A stretch of 64,000 nucleotides of DNA from Planococcus sp. MER TA 32b (GCA_023715185.1 JAMCAN010000001.1:1956339-2020338), one strand, 5' to 3'. Positions 10,119-20,277 are shown, counted from the first letter of the stretch. The notes: a model not told the origin generated them from the letters alone. A program made the numbers and translations.

Positions 10119-11120
10119 TCAAGCATCATTTTTGGTTGAATGGCGTTCTTCAATACGATAAGGAAGAATGACCTGGTTTTCATCAATTTCTTCTTTATTC
10201 ATATACTTTGTCAATAAACGCATGGACACTGCGCCGATATCATACAAAGGCAATGCCACAGAACTCAGCATAGGACGCGCCATCCGCGCCAATTTGGAGT
10301 TTTCATAGCTGATGATTTCAACCTCTCCCGGAATCTTTTGCCCCTCTTCTTCCACCTGATGGATTACTCCGATGGACATCTCATCATTGCTGACGAAATA
10401 AGCGGTCGGTTTATAAGGCTTCAGCTCTTTTACCGCTTCAATTCCTTCATCGTAGGAATTATTGCATTCGACCACCAGTTCCGGTTTAAATTCAATCCCG
10501 GCATCTTCTAATGCTTGTCGGTATGCCTTCATCTTATAATCCCTGTTTATTTTTGACGTCAATGGACCAGAAACCAAAGCGATGCTCTTATGGCCATTAT
10601 CAATCAATTTTTTTACAGCTTCATAAGCCGCGTCATAATAATCGATATTAACGGAAGCGATTTTACCGGTTTCCTCTATCGTTCCAGCAAGTACAATCGG
10701 CGTTGTCGACCGCTCCAGTTCATGCAGCAGTTCAGGTGTAATGACATCACTCATAAAAACAATTCCATCAACTTGTTTGCCGAGCATCGTTTCGAGAAGC
10801 TGCAATTCCTTATTCTCATTTTGATCTGAGTTGGAAAGGATGATATTATACCGGTACATTGTCGCTATATCTTCAATGCCTCTCGCCAGTTCAGCATAGG
10901 TGCTGTTGGAAATATCCGGGATGATGACACCGACCGTGGTGGTCTTCTTGCTGGCAAGTCCCCGTGCTACTGCATTCGGGCGATAGCCTAATTCTTCAAT
11001 TACTTTCAACACTTTTTTTCTTGTAGCGGGTTTAACGTTCTGGTTCCCATTAACCACGCGTGAAACGGTTGCCATGGAAACGTTCGCTTCCCTTGCCACA
11101 TCATAAATCGTTACGGTCAT
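10119..11120 (-). CDS. ccpA: Catabolite control protein A
   Basis: LacI/GalR-family regulator that binds cre sites with HPr(Ser-P) as corepressor. It has 333 residues from the ATG at 11120, which has GAGGG 8 bases upstream and aligns with the known CcpA N-terminus. The longer frame adds nine residues that contain the ribosome site. The helix-turn-helix is at about residues 4-23 ([19 protein letters not shown]), the hinge helix contains [10 protein letters not shown], and the sugar-binding-protein-like core follows. Likely targets inside this window are the cre sites at 7525 and 38659. Confidence 0.97.
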   Translation of the reverse strand: MTVTIYDVAREANVSMATVSRVVNGNQNVKPATRKKVLKVIEELGYRPNAVARGLASKKTTTVGVIIPDISNSTYAELARGIEDIATMYRYNIILSNSDQNENKELQLLETMLGKQVDGIVFMSDVITPELLHELERSTTPIVLAGTIEETGKIASVNIDYYDAAYEAVKKLIDNGHKSIALVSGPLTSKINRDYKMKAYRQALEDAGIEFKPELVVECNNSYDEGIEAVKELKPYKPTAYFVSNDEMSIGVIHQVEEEGQKIPGEVEIISYENSKLARMARPMLSSVALPLYDIGAVSMRLLTKYMNKEEIDENQVILPYRIEERHSTKNDA

Positions 11121-11146
11121 GTAAGCGCCCTCTTCCCTTTTCTTCA

Positions 11147-11176
11147 ATCATACGACAATAAGTTTGTGTATATCAA
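11147..11176 (-). promoter_or_regulatory. SigA promoter of ccpA
   Basis: TTGATA (11171-11176), 18 bases, TATGAT (11147-11152) on the minus strand, about 27 bases before the ccpA start codon. Confidence 0.65.
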
Positions 11177-11185
11177 CTATAAATA

Positions 11186-11430
11186 AAAGCGACAGCGCCC
11201 GCTTAGCTCTGAAAGGCATAAGACAGAACAGCAGAGTGGCGTTCCTTGCCACGGCAGTCTCGAAAAGCGGAAGTGCCTGTTCAGCTCTGACAGGTATAAG
11301 GCGAACCAGCGAAGTGGCGTCTTTTGCCACGCAGCTGGTTTGACTTATGTCCCGAAGAGCTAGGCACTGGAGACTGGACACTGGGCTGGCTTATGACCCG
11401 AAGAGCTGGGCCGCTGGAGTCTGGACAACG
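11186..11430. repeat. Palindromic ~120-bp elements, one nested in another
   Basis: Three segments of one element family. 11186-11260 is a 5' half (starts AAGCGACAGCGCCCGC). 11261-11381 is a complete element (starts CGAAAAGCGGAAGTGCC, ends GGAGACTGGACAC). 11382-11430 is the missing 3' half of the first copy (GGGCTGGCTTATGACCCG to CTGGACAACG). The halves join to the layout of the intact copies at 30036-30403. Internal complementarity is strong: AGCTCT pairs with AGAGCT, and GCATAAG-type with CTTATG-type segments. No open frame is supported here. Confidence 0.75.
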
Positions 11431-11493
11431 ATTCACTTCCCCAAAGCCAATACAAAACTAAAAAGTTCCATACTCCCTTTTCTTCATAAAAAT

Positions 11494-11520
11494 AAAAGCC
11501 GGGGTTACGCCCGGCTTTTT
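11494..11520 (-). terminator. Terminator of aroA
   Basis: The stem AAAGCCGGG / CCCGGCTTT with T-run on the minus strand lies just past the aroA stop codon. Confidence 0.88.
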
Positions 11521-11524
11521 GGCA

Positions 11525-12610
11525 TTACATTTTCATTTCATATTGCTTCATGAATTTCATCAGCGAATCGTAGTATTCGTCGAATTGCGGAAGATTCATC
11601 TGCTGCTGAGCGTCTGACAGAGCGACAGCCGGGTCCGGATGGACTTCCGCCATCACGCCGTCTGCACCAATTGCGATTGCCGCTTTTGCAGCAGGCAGCA
11701 GAAGGTCGCGACGTCCGGTGGAGTGCGTTACATCCACAAATACCGGCAAATGCGTTTCCTGTTTAAGAATCGGCACTGCTGAGATATCGAGCGTATTGCG
11801 GGTCGCTTTCTCATAAGTGCGGATTCCGCGTTCGCAAAGAATGATCTGGCTGTTGCCGGAAGCAATAATATATTCAGCCGCATTGATGAATTCATCAATT
11901 GTCGCTGCCATACCCCGTTTAAGCAGGACAGGTTTATTGATGCTGCCGACAGCTTTCAATAATTCGAAGTTCTGCATATTGCGTGCGCCGACCTGTACAA
12001 CATCGACATAATCGAGAGCTTCCTCCAGGTGATGAGGCGTCACGATTTCTGATACCACCGCAAGATTATACTGGTCTGCAGCTTTTTTCAGCATCTTCAG
12101 GCCATCCAGGCCCAGGCCTTGGAAATCATATGGAGATGTGCGGGGCTTGTATGCACCGCCGCGAATCATTTTAAGTCCTTTGGCGCCAATCGCTTCAGCT
12201 ACAATCGAGACTTGCTCCTGCGATTCAACTGCACAAGGGCCGAAAATGAATGACGGCTCCCCTTGCCCAATTTTTTCCCCATTGATATCGATTACTGTGT
12301 CCTCCGCTTTTTTCTTGCGTGATACCAGCAAAGCTTTGCGCGTATCTTCTTCTTGCATATCCAGCGCGGATTTGAAAATTTCCTTGAATATATGGTCAAC
12401 TGTTTTTTGATCTAATGGACCGTTATTATTATCTTTCAGCAAATTCAGCATATGACGTTCGCGAAGCGGATCATATCTGTTCATTCCTTGTTTTTCTTTG
12501 ATTTTACCGATTTCCTGTATAACTGAAGCCCTCTCATTGATCAGGGACAGAATTTGCAGGTTTACTGCATCGACCTGTTCTCTCAGCTGTTCTAAATCCA
12601 TCTGGCTCAT
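11525..12610 (-). CDS. aroA: DAHP synthase fused to chorismate mutase
   Basis: First committed enzyme of the shikimate pathway, condensing phosphoenolpyruvate and erythrose 4-phosphate. It carries an N-terminal AroQ-type chorismate mutase domain (about 1-85) that gives feedback control. It has 361 residues from the ATG at 12610; the GTG six codons upstream lies within the GGGG ribosome site. The type I DAHP synthase core (about 105-350) shows [36 protein letters not shown] and [10 protein letters not shown]. The same AroA(G) fusion is standard in Bacillales, next to ccpA. Confidence 0.95.
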   Translation of the reverse strand: MSQMDLEQLREQVDAVNLQILSLINERASVIQEIGKIKEKQGMNRYDPLRERHMLNLLKDNNNGPLDQKTVDHIFKEIFKSALDMQEEDTRKALLVSRKKKAEDTVIDINGEKIGQGEPSFIFGPCAVESQEQVSIVAEAIGAKGLKMIRGGAYKPRTSPYDFQGLGLDGLKMLKKAADQYNLAVVSEIVTPHHLEEALDYVDVVQVGARNMQNFELLKAVGSINKPVLLKRGMAATIDEFINAAEYIIASGNSQIILCERGIRTYEKATRNTLDISAVPILKQETHLPVFVDVTHSTGRRDLLLPAAKAAIAIGADGVMAEVHPDPAVALSDAQQQMNLPQFDEYYDSLMKFMKQYEMKM

Positions 12611-12742
12611 CCTAATTTCCCCTTTCACAAATCACCTTTAATCGGTGACTTATCTTAACATGATAGGACTATTATATGCAAAGTATTCGGGAAAGTCACG
12701 AAAAATGTTTTAGCGCTTCAACGCACTAAAGTGTTTTAACGT

Positions 12743-12770
12743 AAAAAAAGCCGGAGCGCGGGGCTCCGAC
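12743..12770 (-). terminator. Terminator of the ytxGHJ operon
   Basis: The stem GGAGCCC / GGGCTCC extended by C/G pairs has a run of seven T on the minus strand, after brxC. Confidence 0.85.
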
Positions 12771-12778
12771 CACTTTTA

Positions 12779-13108
12779 TCACGCAATAAATTCTTGCATT
12801 GCTTTGCTTTTAATCTTATTATGCGAGGCATGCCAGTCAACTTGCATATTGGAAAAATGCATCAGCTGCGGCGACTCGTGTTTGATCTGTGTGATTTCAG
12901 CGATTTCCTGTGATAATTCCTTGTCTTCCTGCACTACAAGAAACAGGAAAGTCTGGTGTGGATGCAATGAGCAGTACTCATTGTATTCATTCCAGGCCGC
13001 CGCAGAAACCGGGCACGTGCTGCTGTGCTTGAAAAGCCAATAGCTTTGGGTGCCTTCGACCGCCTTTTTAAGGCTGTCTAAATCCTGTACGCGTATAAGG
13101 TTTTTCAT
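12779..13108 (-). CDS. brxC: Monothiol bacilliredoxin BrxC (YtxJ)
   Basis: Thioredoxin-fold protein of 109 residues in the YtxJ/DUF2847 family. The active-site TCPVS has a single cysteine (C32), as in monothiol bacilliredoxins that reduce bacillithiolated proteins. The start at 13108 (MKNLIRVQDL) was chosen because the longer frame upstream is the low-complexity shadow of ytxH. It is the last gene of the ytxG-ytxH-ytxJ operon, which has a SigB-type promoter upstream of ytxG, consistent with an oxidative or general stress role. Confidence 0.93.
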   Translation of the reverse strand: MKNLIRVQDLDSLKKAVEGTQSYWLFKHSSTCPVSAAAWNEYNEYCSLHPHQTFLFLVVQEDKELSQEIAEITQIKHESPQLMHFSNMQVDWHASHNKIKSKAMQEFIA

Positions 13109-13124
13109 TTTATCCGCTCCCAAA

Positions 13125-13910
13125 TCATTTTGTAGAATTGTTTTTGTTGCTGTTGGAATTGGAATTGTTTTTGTTTGAATTATTGCTGCCGGAGTTATTT
13201 TTGTTTGCATTATAGCTTCCGACATTATTTTGTTTGGAATTTGAACCTGATTTCTGGTTTTTGTTCGCTCCCGTATTCGAAGCGCTTGAATCTTTTGCGG
13301 ACGCCCCTGATTTCTTCTCATCATTTACTTCTTCCACAGCTTCTTTTAACGCGTTTGCTGTTGAAGTAAAGGCGTCATTGCCGGCTGTTTCAGTTTCTTT
13401 ATTGGATTCATGGACTGTATTTTCGATAGTCGCATGCATATCAATGGATTCTTCACCTTCTGAAGATGCTGTTCCATCGTCCATCGGCGAAGACCCGCCT
13501 TTCATGCCTTTGACTTTATCGACTACTTTGGAAGACTGGTCCTTAAACTGCTGTTTCAAGCCGCCGCCTTCATTGTCCGAATCTGACTTAGAGCTCTGGG
13601 ACTTCTCTTTTAATGTTGAAACCTGATTATTCAGGTCTCCACGAAATTCCTTCCCTGATTTAGGTGCCAGGAATAACGCGGCTGCCGCACCAATTACAAC
13701 GCCCACAAGCGCACCGGCGATGAAGCCGCCTGAACCTGATTCTTCTTCGTAATCATACAGATCGTCATAGCGGCTTGACATGCCATAAGATTGCGGCACA
13801 TAATCGCTTTGCTGATAATTCTGGCCAGAATTCGAGTAATAGTCCTTATTATACTGGGAATTATTATAATTAGGTTTTTGGTTATTGAAATCATTATTGT
13901 TTCCTGTCAT
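13125..13910 (-). CDS. ytxH: YtxH-family general stress protein
   Basis: 261 residues. The Asn/Tyr-rich N-terminus (1-60) is followed by one hydrophobic segment (about 65-85, GGFIAGALVGVVIGAAAALFLAPKSGKE), the hallmark YtxH domain. A charged, probably helical region comes next, and then an Asn/Ser/Lys low-complexity tail (about 210-261). The start at 13910 follows GGAGG by 8 bases. The TTG five codons further upstream lies in the ribosome site. Located between ytxG and brxC in a stress operon. Molecular function is unknown; a membrane-anchored stress protein is the most that can be said. Confidence 0.9.
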   Translation of the reverse strand: MTGNNNDFNNQKPNYNNSQYNKDYYSNSGQNYQQSDYVPQSYGMSSRYDDLYDYEEESGSGGFIAGALVGVVIGAAAALFLAPKSGKEFRGDLNNQVSTLKEKSQSSKSDSDNEGGGLKQQFKDQSSKVVDKVKGMKGGSSPMDDGTASSEGEESIDMHATIENTVHESNKETETAGNDAFTSTANALKEAVEEVNDEKKSGASAKDSSASNTGANKNQKSGSNSKQNNVGSYNANKNNSGSNNSNKNNSNSNSNKNNSTK

Positions 13911-13943
13911 TTTGCATTCCTCCAATTATCTGATTAGATTTTT

Positions 13944-14435
13944 TTAGTATTGGTCGTTATGCGGAAGCTGTTTTTGTCCGGGCACCGGCTGGTATGATTC
14001 TGACTGGCGGGTGCTGTAGGCTTTGCGGGCTTTCCATTTATCACGGATCCCCATAGCGACATTGCTCCATTGGACCACCTGGGCAATTTTCTCCTCGTTC
14101 TGTTCTGCCTGTGATGCCACTGACATCGTTATGCGTCTTACTGATGCATTCAGGTCAGTCACTGAGTTGCCCACACCTTTTACAGCGTCCACAACTCCGT
14201 TAAGCTTCTCTGTTTTCACTTGGATGTCTTCCGCAAGTTCGTTTGTCTTATGCAAAAGATTCGTGGTTTCGAGTGTCACCCCTTGCAGCTGGTTTTCAAG
14301 CCCGGCAACTGTGCCGGAAACTTCTTTTAAAGTGTTCTTCAATGAATTCAATGTCATTGCCAAAGCTACGCATAGAATTAAGAATCCGACTGCAGCCACG
14401 ATTGCGGCTATGTAAAGCAGTATTTGCCAATCCAT
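13944..14435 (-). CDS. ytxG: YtxG, DUF948 membrane-anchored coiled-coil protein
   Basis: 163 residues with an N-terminal membrane segment (about 4-27). A methyl-accepting-protein-like heptad region follows (about 30-125, with SGTVAGLENQLQGV and VVDAVKGVGNSVTDLNASV), and then a polar tail. The ATG at 14435 lies 7 bases from AAGGAGG; the adjacent upstream ATG is only 4 bases away. First gene of the ytxGHJ operon, SigB-controlled in B. subtilis. Function unknown. Confidence 0.9.
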   Translation of the reverse strand: MDWQILLYIAAIVAAVGFLILCVALAMTLNSLKNTLKEVSGTVAGLENQLQGVTLETTNLLHKTNELAEDIQVKTEKLNGVVDAVKGVGNSVTDLNASVRRITMSVASQAEQNEEKIAQVVQWSNVAMGIRDKWKARKAYSTRQSESYQPVPGQKQLPHNDQY

Positions 14436-14472
14436 CATAATTCCTCCTTTTACATTCTGTTATATATTATTT

Positions 14473-14498
14473 CTACCCTAGACGAACTGCGCGTAAAC
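14473..14498 (-). promoter_or_regulatory. Candidate SigB promoter of ytxGHJ
   Basis: GTTTAC, 14 bases, GGGTAG on the minus strand, 38 bases before ytxG. It agrees with the SigB consensus GTTTAA-N13-15-GGGTAT at 10 of 12 positions. The operon is a known SigB target in B. subtilis. Confidence 0.7.
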
Positions 14499-14552
14499 AC
14501 AGCCCTCTTACAATACTTCTCTACAGCACTTAAAAAAACCTGCAAAAAAAGA

Positions 14553-14587
14553 AAAAAACAGTTTAACTTTGAAAGTTAAACTGTTTC
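14553..14587 (-). terminator. Terminator overlapping the murC stop codon
   Basis: The perfect stem AAACAGTTTAACTTT / AAAGTTAAACTGTTT contains the last murC codons and its TAA, and is followed by a T-run on the minus strand. Confidence 0.9.
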
Positions 14588-15889
14588 TTCTGTCTTCAGC
14601 TGGTCTTCAAATGCTTCTTTGAATTTCGTAACGTCTCCAGCACCCATGAACAGGAAAACACCATTCTTGTGTCCGCTGAGTTTCGCCACTTCTTCGACCT
14701 GCAATAATTGGCTGTCTGCGATTTTCTCTTCGAGATCGCCGATCGTCAATGTACCCGCTTCTTCGCGGGCAGATCCGAATATATCACATAGATACACCTG
14801 ATCCGCTTCATTCAGGCAGTCCGCGAACTCCTGAAGGAATGTCTGCGTACGCGTGAAAGTATGCGGCTGAAATATTGCAATCACTTCGCGGTCAGGGAAT
14901 TTCTGCCGGGCCGATTGCAAGGTCGCGCGGATTTCTGTCGGATGATGCGCGTAATCGTCTATAAGAATGCGGTCGCCGATTTCCGTTTGTGAAAATCTGC
15001 GTTTCACGCCCTGATAACCAGCAAACTGCTGCTGGATGATATCTGCTGGGATATTCTCATAATGGCACAGCGAAATAACAGCCAGCGCGTTCAGTATTGT
15101 ATGGTCACCGAACATAGGAATCGTGAATGTATGGAAGAATTCATTGCGGATCACAACATCAAAAGTCGTGCCTTCTGTCGTTTTAACGATATTTCTTGCC
15201 TGAAAATCATTCTCTTCGCCAAATCCGTAATAAACCATCGGGACAGGAGCCTGCAGCTTTTGGAGATATTCGTCATCCCCGCAGGCGATGATGCATTTCT
15301 TCACTTGCTGGGCCATTTCTTCAAATGCTTTGAAAACATCATCGATACCCGCAAAATAATCCGGATGATCAAAATCGATATTCGTCATGATTGCGTAATC
15401 CGGATGATAGGCCAAAAAGTGGCGGCGATATTCACAAGCTTCAACCACAAAGAAGTGGGAATCCTGCATGCCATATCCAGTCCCGTCGCCTATAAGATAA
15501 GAAACAGGCTTGTAACCGTTCAGCACATGAGCCATCAGTCCGGTTGTCGACGTTTTCCCGTGCGCGCCGGTAATGGCAACGGAAACGTACTGTTTCATCA
15601 AATCCCCAAGGAATTCATGGTAACGGATGATTGTAGCGCCAATTTCCCGGGCTCTCACAAGTTCTGGGTGCTCATCATTAAAAGCATTCCCAGCGACGAT
15701 CGTCATGTCCGCTGTAATATTTTCGGGATCGAACGGAAGGATGGAAATTCCTCTGTCGCGCAGGCGTTCTTCAGTAAAGAAGTATTTCGCTATATCGGAA
15801 CCCTGCACTTCATTTCCCATATCATGCATAATCTGAGCCAGCGGACTCATCCCTGAGCCTTTAATGCCGGTAAAATGTAAAACTGTCAT
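14576..15889 (-). CDS. murC: UDP-N-acetylmuramate--L-alanine ligase
   Basis: Adds L-alanine, the first amino acid of the peptidoglycan stem peptide, to UDP-MurNAc. It has 437 residues, the usual length. The N-terminal Rossmann motif is [13 protein letters not shown] (8-20), the ATP-binding loop is [10 protein letters not shown] (108-117), and Mur ligase signatures include [15 protein letters not shown] lies 8 bases before the ATG. It follows sftA by 140 bases, and an extended -10 promoter is visible in that gap. Confidence 0.97.
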   Translation of the reverse strand: MTVLHFTGIKGSGMSPLAQIMHDMGNEVQGSDIAKYFFTEERLRDRGISILPFDPENITADMTIVAGNAFNDEHPELVRAREIGATIIRYHEFLGDLMKQYVSVAITGAHGKTSTTGLMAHVLNGYKPVSYLIGDGTGYGMQDSHFFVVEACEYRRHFLAYHPDYAIMTNIDFDHPDYFAGIDDVFKAFEEMAQQVKKCIIACGDDEYLQKLQAPVPMVYYGFGEENDFQARNIVKTTEGTTFDVVIRNEFFHTFTIPMFGDHTILNALAVISLCHYENIPADIIQQQFAGYQGVKRRFSQTEIGDRILIDDYAHHPTEIRATLQSARQKFPDREVIAIFQPHTFTRTQTFLQEFADCLNEADQVYLCDIFGSAREEAGTLTIGDLEEKIADSQLLQVEEVAKLSGHKNGVFLFMGAGDVTKFKEAFEDQLKTEETV

Positions 15890-15970
15890 AAGTGAACCTC
15901 CTGTGGAAGTTTAAAGTAGTCTATTCCATCTGTATTAAGTGGATAGCCGATTGGATCAAACAATCATCCG

Positions 15971-15979
15971 ATTATATCA
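15971..15979 (-). promoter_or_regulatory. Possible extended -10 promoter of murC
   Basis: TGATATAAT on the minus strand, 82 bases before murC. No good -35 box is visible. Confidence 0.4.
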
Positions 15980-16029
15980 TATTTTTATCTGAATGGGATA
16001 TAATCGATATTTTGAAATAATGAAATAAA

Positions 16030-18471
16030 TCATTGGAATACTTCCGATATATCCTCTTCAGTGATCAGCACCGAACGGGCTTTGCTGCCGTTCTGCTCTG
16101 AAATGAAACCATGTTCTTCGATCAGGTCCATCAGCCTCGCCGCACGGTTATAGCCGATATGGAATTTGCGCTGCAATAAGGACGTCGATGCGCTGCCCTG
16201 CTGCATGATAAAGCGGCAGGCTTCCTCAAATAAATCATCCTGTTCAGCGCCGGATGCGTTCTGCTTCATCAATTCTTCTTCTTTGAAAAAATATTCCGGC
16301 TCACCCTGGCCGCGCACATGTTCAATGATTTTCTCGATTTCTTCATCTGTCACAAAAGTCCCTTGAATACGGCTCGGTGCGGACATGCCATTGCCGAGAT
16401 ACAGCATATCCCCTCTTCCAAGCAGACGCTCCGCTCCCTGCGAATCAAGGATAGTGCGGCTGTCCACCTGGGAAGAAACAGAAAACGCTATGCGTGTCGG
16501 AATATTTGATTTGATCAATCCCGTGATAACATCCACTGATGGGCGCTGAGTGGCAATGACCAGATGGATGCCGCATGCCCGCGCTTTTTGCGCGATTCGG
16601 CAAATCGCGTCTTCCACATCAGACGGTGACATCATCATCAAATCGGCAAGTTCGTCTATCACGATCAATATATATGGCAGATGCTGCGCGTCATTTCCTT
16701 TATCCTTGACCATTTTATTGTAACGGCTGATATCCCTTACACCGGTATGCGCAAAGAGCTGGTAACGGCGTTCCATTTCAGATACGGCCCACTTCAATGA
16801 AGCGGTTGCCGCTTTGACATCTGTAATGACTGGGCTCACCAGATGCGGAATATGATTATAAGGCGCGAGCTCGACCATTTTCGGGTCGATCAATAATAAT
16901 TTGAGGTCCCGTGGGGACGATTTGTAAAGCAAACTGACCAGCAAAGAGTTGATGCACACGGATTTACCGGATCCTGTCGCGCCCGCAATCAAACCATGCG
17001 GCATTTTACGCAGATCCAGTGTGACTGGTCTGCCGGTCAGGTCGAGGCCCAATGCCGCTTCCAAAGGAGAATCGGAATCCCGGAATTGCGGACTCTCAAT
17101 CACCTCGGAAATTCTGACTGGCCGTGATGTCCTATTGGGAATCTCGATCCCGATTGAACTTTTGCCTGGAATCGGCGCCTGTATGCGTATATCTTTCGCG
17201 GCCAGCGCCAATTTCAGGTCATCTGCCAAATTACGGATTTTGCTGACTTTTACACCCTGCGCTACAGTCAGCTCAAACTGAGTGACTGCCGGCCCCTGGA
17301 CAATGCTTAAAATTGTCGCCTGCACCTGGAAATGCGACAGCGCTTCGACCAGCCGCTCTCCCTGTTCTTCCATCCACTCATCGTCTTTGCGATCATTTTC
17401 CGGCGCGGAAAGATAATCCTTATAAGGATGTTCATAAGTGGAAATGACTGGCGCCTGAACCGCTTCAGCAACTGGAGCTGCTGGGGGAGCACTTGGCTCC
17501 GCCTGCTTTTCAACCGGCTGCACGGTTTTATTCTCCAATGCAGTTTGTGGTTTTGGCGGAGATGCATTAAGTTTTTTTGACTTCTCTTTATCGGATTTCA
17601 ACATCATCACATTGAATGGGACCGTTTTTTCTTTTTTCTTTTCTGCACGGATAACCGGTTCTTCCGTCTTTTTCTCATGCATGTCTGTATGTAGCTTTTC
17701 TTTGTTTCCGGAATTTGTTTTCGGCAATACCGTTTCTTCCTCTGGCTCCGGTTCAAAAACTGCCGGTGTTTCAGGGGCATCTTTCCCAACCGGAATTTCC
17801 GGATCAGGCATATCGGCAGCTACTTCCTTCTGAACTGCTTGCATTGAGGATTCTTCTGGTGTTATTTCCGCAGGTTCAGGAGCAGTCTCGATCACAGGCA
17901 ATGTGCGCTCGGGCTCAGCATACTCTGCTGATAATGGCGCTGCGCTGTTGGCAGAAGTTTCGCTGACCGTATTTTCCTGTACAGGAGAAATCGCTTTTTG
18001 GAATTCTTCTTTACGCTCTTTTTGCTCAAGCAATTTTTCAATTGGCGCTGGTTTAGGTTCATTAAAACCATGAATAGGCGACGGAACCTGGGTCGGTTCA
18101 AAGCGGCGCTTGACAGGCGCCGGTTTTAGAGTCTCTTTAACAGGCCTTGAAACCGGTGACTGGCGCTGGAGCGGCTGCCGGGGCGACTGTCTCTGAATTG
18201 GTTTCGGCAACGGCCGTGCTTCTCTCCGTACGGGTTCCTGCGCCACTTGTGAAGGACGCCTGATAAGCTCTTCCCTCACTTCAGCCATCGTTACTTTTTG
18301 GCCACTCTGTTCCTTCTTCAAAAAGATTTCTCTTTCTTCATCCGTGATCAATGGAAAACGAAAAGGCACATGCGCGCTTTTCTGCTCGACAGGCGCTGTA
18401 TATTCCTGTTCGGCCTCTTCCTCGACTTCATCGGCAAACATGCGATTCCATACTTTTTTAACCCAGCTCAT
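16030..18471 (-). CDS. sftA: SftA, soluble septum-associated FtsK/SpoIIIE-type DNA translocase
   Basis: DNA-pumping ATPase that clears chromosome arms from the division site. It has 813 residues. Unlike SpoIIIE it has no N-terminal membrane segments. Residues of about 1-320 are a low-complexity Pro/Glu/Lys-rich linker. The motor core has the Walker A GATGSGKS (K503), a DPKMVELAPYN block and ATQRPSVDVITG. The C-terminal winged-helix gamma domain (about 740-800, HIGYNRAARLMDLIEEHG) reads polar DNA sequences. Located directly downstream of ytpR-ytpQ, as ytpT is in B. subtilis. Confidence 0.95.
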   Translation of the reverse strand: MSWVKKVWNRMFADEVEEEAEQEYTAPVEQKSAHVPFRFPLITDEEREIFLKKEQSGQKVTMAEVREELIRRPSQVAQEPVRREARPLPKPIQRQSPRQPLQRQSPVSRPVKETLKPAPVKRRFEPTQVPSPIHGFNEPKPAPIEKLLEQKERKEEFQKAISPVQENTVSETSANSAAPLSAEYAEPERTLPVIETAPEPAEITPEESSMQAVQKEVAADMPDPEIPVGKDAPETPAVFEPEPEEETVLPKTNSGNKEKLHTDMHEKKTEEPVIRAEKKKEKTVPFNVMMLKSDKEKSKKLNASPPKPQTALENKTVQPVEKQAEPSAPPAAPVAEAVQAPVISTYEHPYKDYLSAPENDRKDDEWMEEQGERLVEALSHFQVQATILSIVQGPAVTQFELTVAQGVKVSKIRNLADDLKLALAAKDIRIQAPIPGKSSIGIEIPNRTSRPVRISEVIESPQFRDSDSPLEAALGLDLTGRPVTLDLRKMPHGLIAGATGSGKSVCINSLLVSLLYKSSPRDLKLLLIDPKMVELAPYNHIPHLVSPVITDVKAATASLKWAVSEMERRYQLFAHTGVRDISRYNKMVKDKGNDAQHLPYILIVIDELADLMMMSPSDVEDAICRIAQKARACGIHLVIATQRPSVDVITGLIKSNIPTRIAFSVSSQVDSRTILDSQGAERLLGRGDMLYLGNGMSAPSRIQGTFVTDEEIEKIIEHVRGQGEPEYFFKEEELMKQNASGAEQDDLFEEACRFIMQQGSASTSLLQRKFHIGYNRAARLMDLIEEHGFISEQNGSKARSVLITEEDISEVFQ

Positions 18472-18477
18472 AACAAG

Positions 18478-19086
18478 TCACGCCTTTACTTCAAATGCTG
18501 ATCCGACTTCATTTTCATCTTCAAGCACCAATATACCTTTTTCCGCTGGAGCATCCGGCAAAGCCAGTTCCTTGGCTGAACAAATCATGCCGCTTGAAGC
18601 CACTCCCCGGAGTTCCGCGTCTTTTATGATCATTCCCGACGGCATTACCGCGCCCACTTTTGCGACAACCACTTTTTGGCCCGCTTCTACATTTGGCGCG
18701 CCGCAGACAATCTGCAATTTTTCGCTGCCGACATCAACTTGGCACACATTCAATTTATCAGCGTTCGGATGTTTATCCTTCGATTCCACATAGCCGACAA
18801 CGAATTTTGGCGACAGATCGACTTCCAGCAGATAGTCGATGCTGTTTTTTTCGAGCGCATTCTGCAATTCGGTAACCAGCTGCTCGGAAACGTCAATAGT
18901 CCCGCTTTCCGGGAAGCTGATGTATTGGGATGCATTGAACAGGTTAAAGCCCGTAATTTCATCATCGCCATTTTTAATAAGCGTTATATCGCCGTTCATT
19001 TCTGTATGGATTTTCTCAGGTTTTTCTGTTTGCAGCTGAACAAGCAGCACATCGCCTATTCCTTGCTTATTATAAAATGCGTTCAT
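18478..19086 (-). CDS. ytpR: YtpR, tRNA-binding-domain protein
   Basis: 202 residues: an N-terminal DUF4479 domain (about 1-85) followed by an OB-fold tRNA-binding domain (about 90-200) like the N-terminus of the phenylalanyl-tRNA synthetase beta chain ([37 protein letters not shown]). The start codon overlaps the ytpQ stop (ATGA), so translation is probably coupled. sftA begins 6 bases after its stop. Its cellular role is not established. Confidence 0.92.
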   Translation of the reverse strand: MNAFYNKQGIGDVLLVQLQTEKPEKIHTEMNGDITLIKNGDDEITGFNLFNASQYISFPESGTIDVSEQLVTELQNALEKNSIDYLLEVDLSPKFVVGYVESKDKHPNADKLNVCQVDVGSEKLQIVCGAPNVEAGQKVVVAKVGAVMPSGMIIKDAELRGVASSGMICSAKELALPDAPAEKGILVLEDENEVGSAFEVKA

Positions 19087-19898
19087 TTTTTATCGTTCTC
19101 CTCTTCAGGTCTATTTTTAGCCAGGATGAAAATCGGTTCCAGCTCACCGTTGTCGTAAATGAATGACAGGGAAGTGATCGGCACTTTGCCGTTCGTGAAG
19201 AAATGCATCGCCATTTGCGCAAGCACGTCGTAGCCGGATTCGTTGCGGATATCACCGATGATCAATACATCCTGATGCGGGACAGACACAGTCATATCCC
19301 CTGTAATCTTGTTTTTCATCTCTTTCAGGAAAGTCTCATTTAAAATTCGGGAGGCGTCATAGCCATCGTTTTCATTGAGGAAATAGAACACGTTTCCAGC
19401 AACGTGATCTTCCTTGACCGCAGTTTTCAGCTTCTTGACCTGGAATCTCGCAAGTTCTTTGAGCTGTTCTTCTGTCAGACTTAATGAATTTAACACATTC
19501 TCGTCAATTAAGCGATAGGCCGCCCCGGTGTCAAGCGCATAAAATACCCGCGTCTCAGCAGTATGGTCCGTTGTGATGAAGCGGTTTCCTTCGTTTGACT
19601 CAGTAGGAAATGAAGTTGAGCGGATGACAGGATAGATATGTTCCCCGCCAGGAAGATTCCCTTCTGCCTCGCGTTCCATCGCGTTAAAGGTTTCTTTGAT
19701 CGTATAAACGATTTCGGTCAATGCCTCTTCGCCTTTTGCTTCATACCGGCTGGTGATTTTCGGAAGGTCGAGCGTCAGCCCTTTGCCTACTTTGGTGTGG
19801 CGGATGTTCGCTGTATTATTTTCACGGTCATAACGCCATTCCAGATCATGGCTTGGCAGCCGCTCTCTTAACAGGTTGAATAATTGTGTGGAGTTCAT
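19083..19898 (-). CDS. ytpQ: YtpQ, DUF1444 protein
   Basis: 271 residues from the ATG at 19898, which has GAGAGGAAG 6 bases upstream and matches the start of B. subtilis YtpQ. Conserved family blocks are [40 protein letters not shown] and [14 protein letters not shown]. No signal peptide or membrane segment. Operon ytpQ-ytpR-sftA. Function unknown. Confidence 0.9.
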   Translation of the reverse strand: MNSTQLFNLLRERLPSHDLEWRYDRENNTANIRHTKVGKGLTLDLPKITSRYEAKGEEALTEIVYTIKETFNAMEREAEGNLPGGEHIYPVIRSTSFPTESNEGNRFITTDHTAETRVFYALDTGAAYRLIDENVLNSLSLTEEQLKELARFQVKKLKTAVKEDHVAGNVFYFLNENDGYDASRILNETFLKEMKNKITGDMTVSVPHQDVLIIGDIRNESGYDVLAQMAMHFFTNGKVPITSLSFIYDNGELEPIFILAKNRPEEENDKK

Positions 19899-19959
19899 AT
19901 CGATCTTCCTCTCTGTCAAAAATAAACGGTTCGACCCTCACAGGCGAACCGTCTTGATA

Positions 19960-20277
19960 TTATAAGGGCAATCCTGCAATAAAGGACTCAATTTCCTCTT
20001 GTGTTTTACGGTCGCGGCTGACAAAACGGCCCAGTTCCTTTCCTTCGCTGAAAGCGAGGAAACTTGGTATTCCGTATATATCGTGTTCTGCGCAAAGATC
20101 GATGAACTCATCCCGGTCAACTGATACAAAGCTGAACTGTCCATACGACTCTTCCACTTCAGGCATGATCGGGTCGATGACACGGCAATCCGGACACCAT
20201 CCGGCCGTGAACATGAAAATTACGCCCTCGCCGTTTTTGTATTCGTTGAATTCTTCAATCGATTGGAGTTTTTCCAT
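19960..20277 (-). CDS. ytpP: Thioredoxin-like protein YtpP
   Basis: 105 residues, a single thioredoxin fold with the dithiol active site WCPDC (C28, C31) and the cis-proline loop YGIPSFLAF. Cytoplasmic. Upstream of ytpQ in the same direction, with 61 bases between. It probably acts as a thiol reductant or bacilliredoxin-like protein, but the substrate is unknown. Confidence 0.9.
   Translation of the reverse strand: MEKLQSIEEFNEYKNGEGVIFMFTAGWCPDCRVIDPIMPEVEESYGQFSFVSVDRDEFIDLCAEHDIYGIPSFLAFSEGKELGRFVSRDRKTQEEIESFIAGLPL

Noticed and set aside
11148..11381. 77-codon minus-strand frame between ccpA and aroA
   Set aside because: It lies fully in the ccpA promoter and the palindromic elements, without start context or family match.
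13110..13324. 72-codon N-terminal extension of brxC
   Set aside because: It is the out-of-frame shadow of the Asn/Lys-rich end of ytxH. The 109-residue form matches the family.
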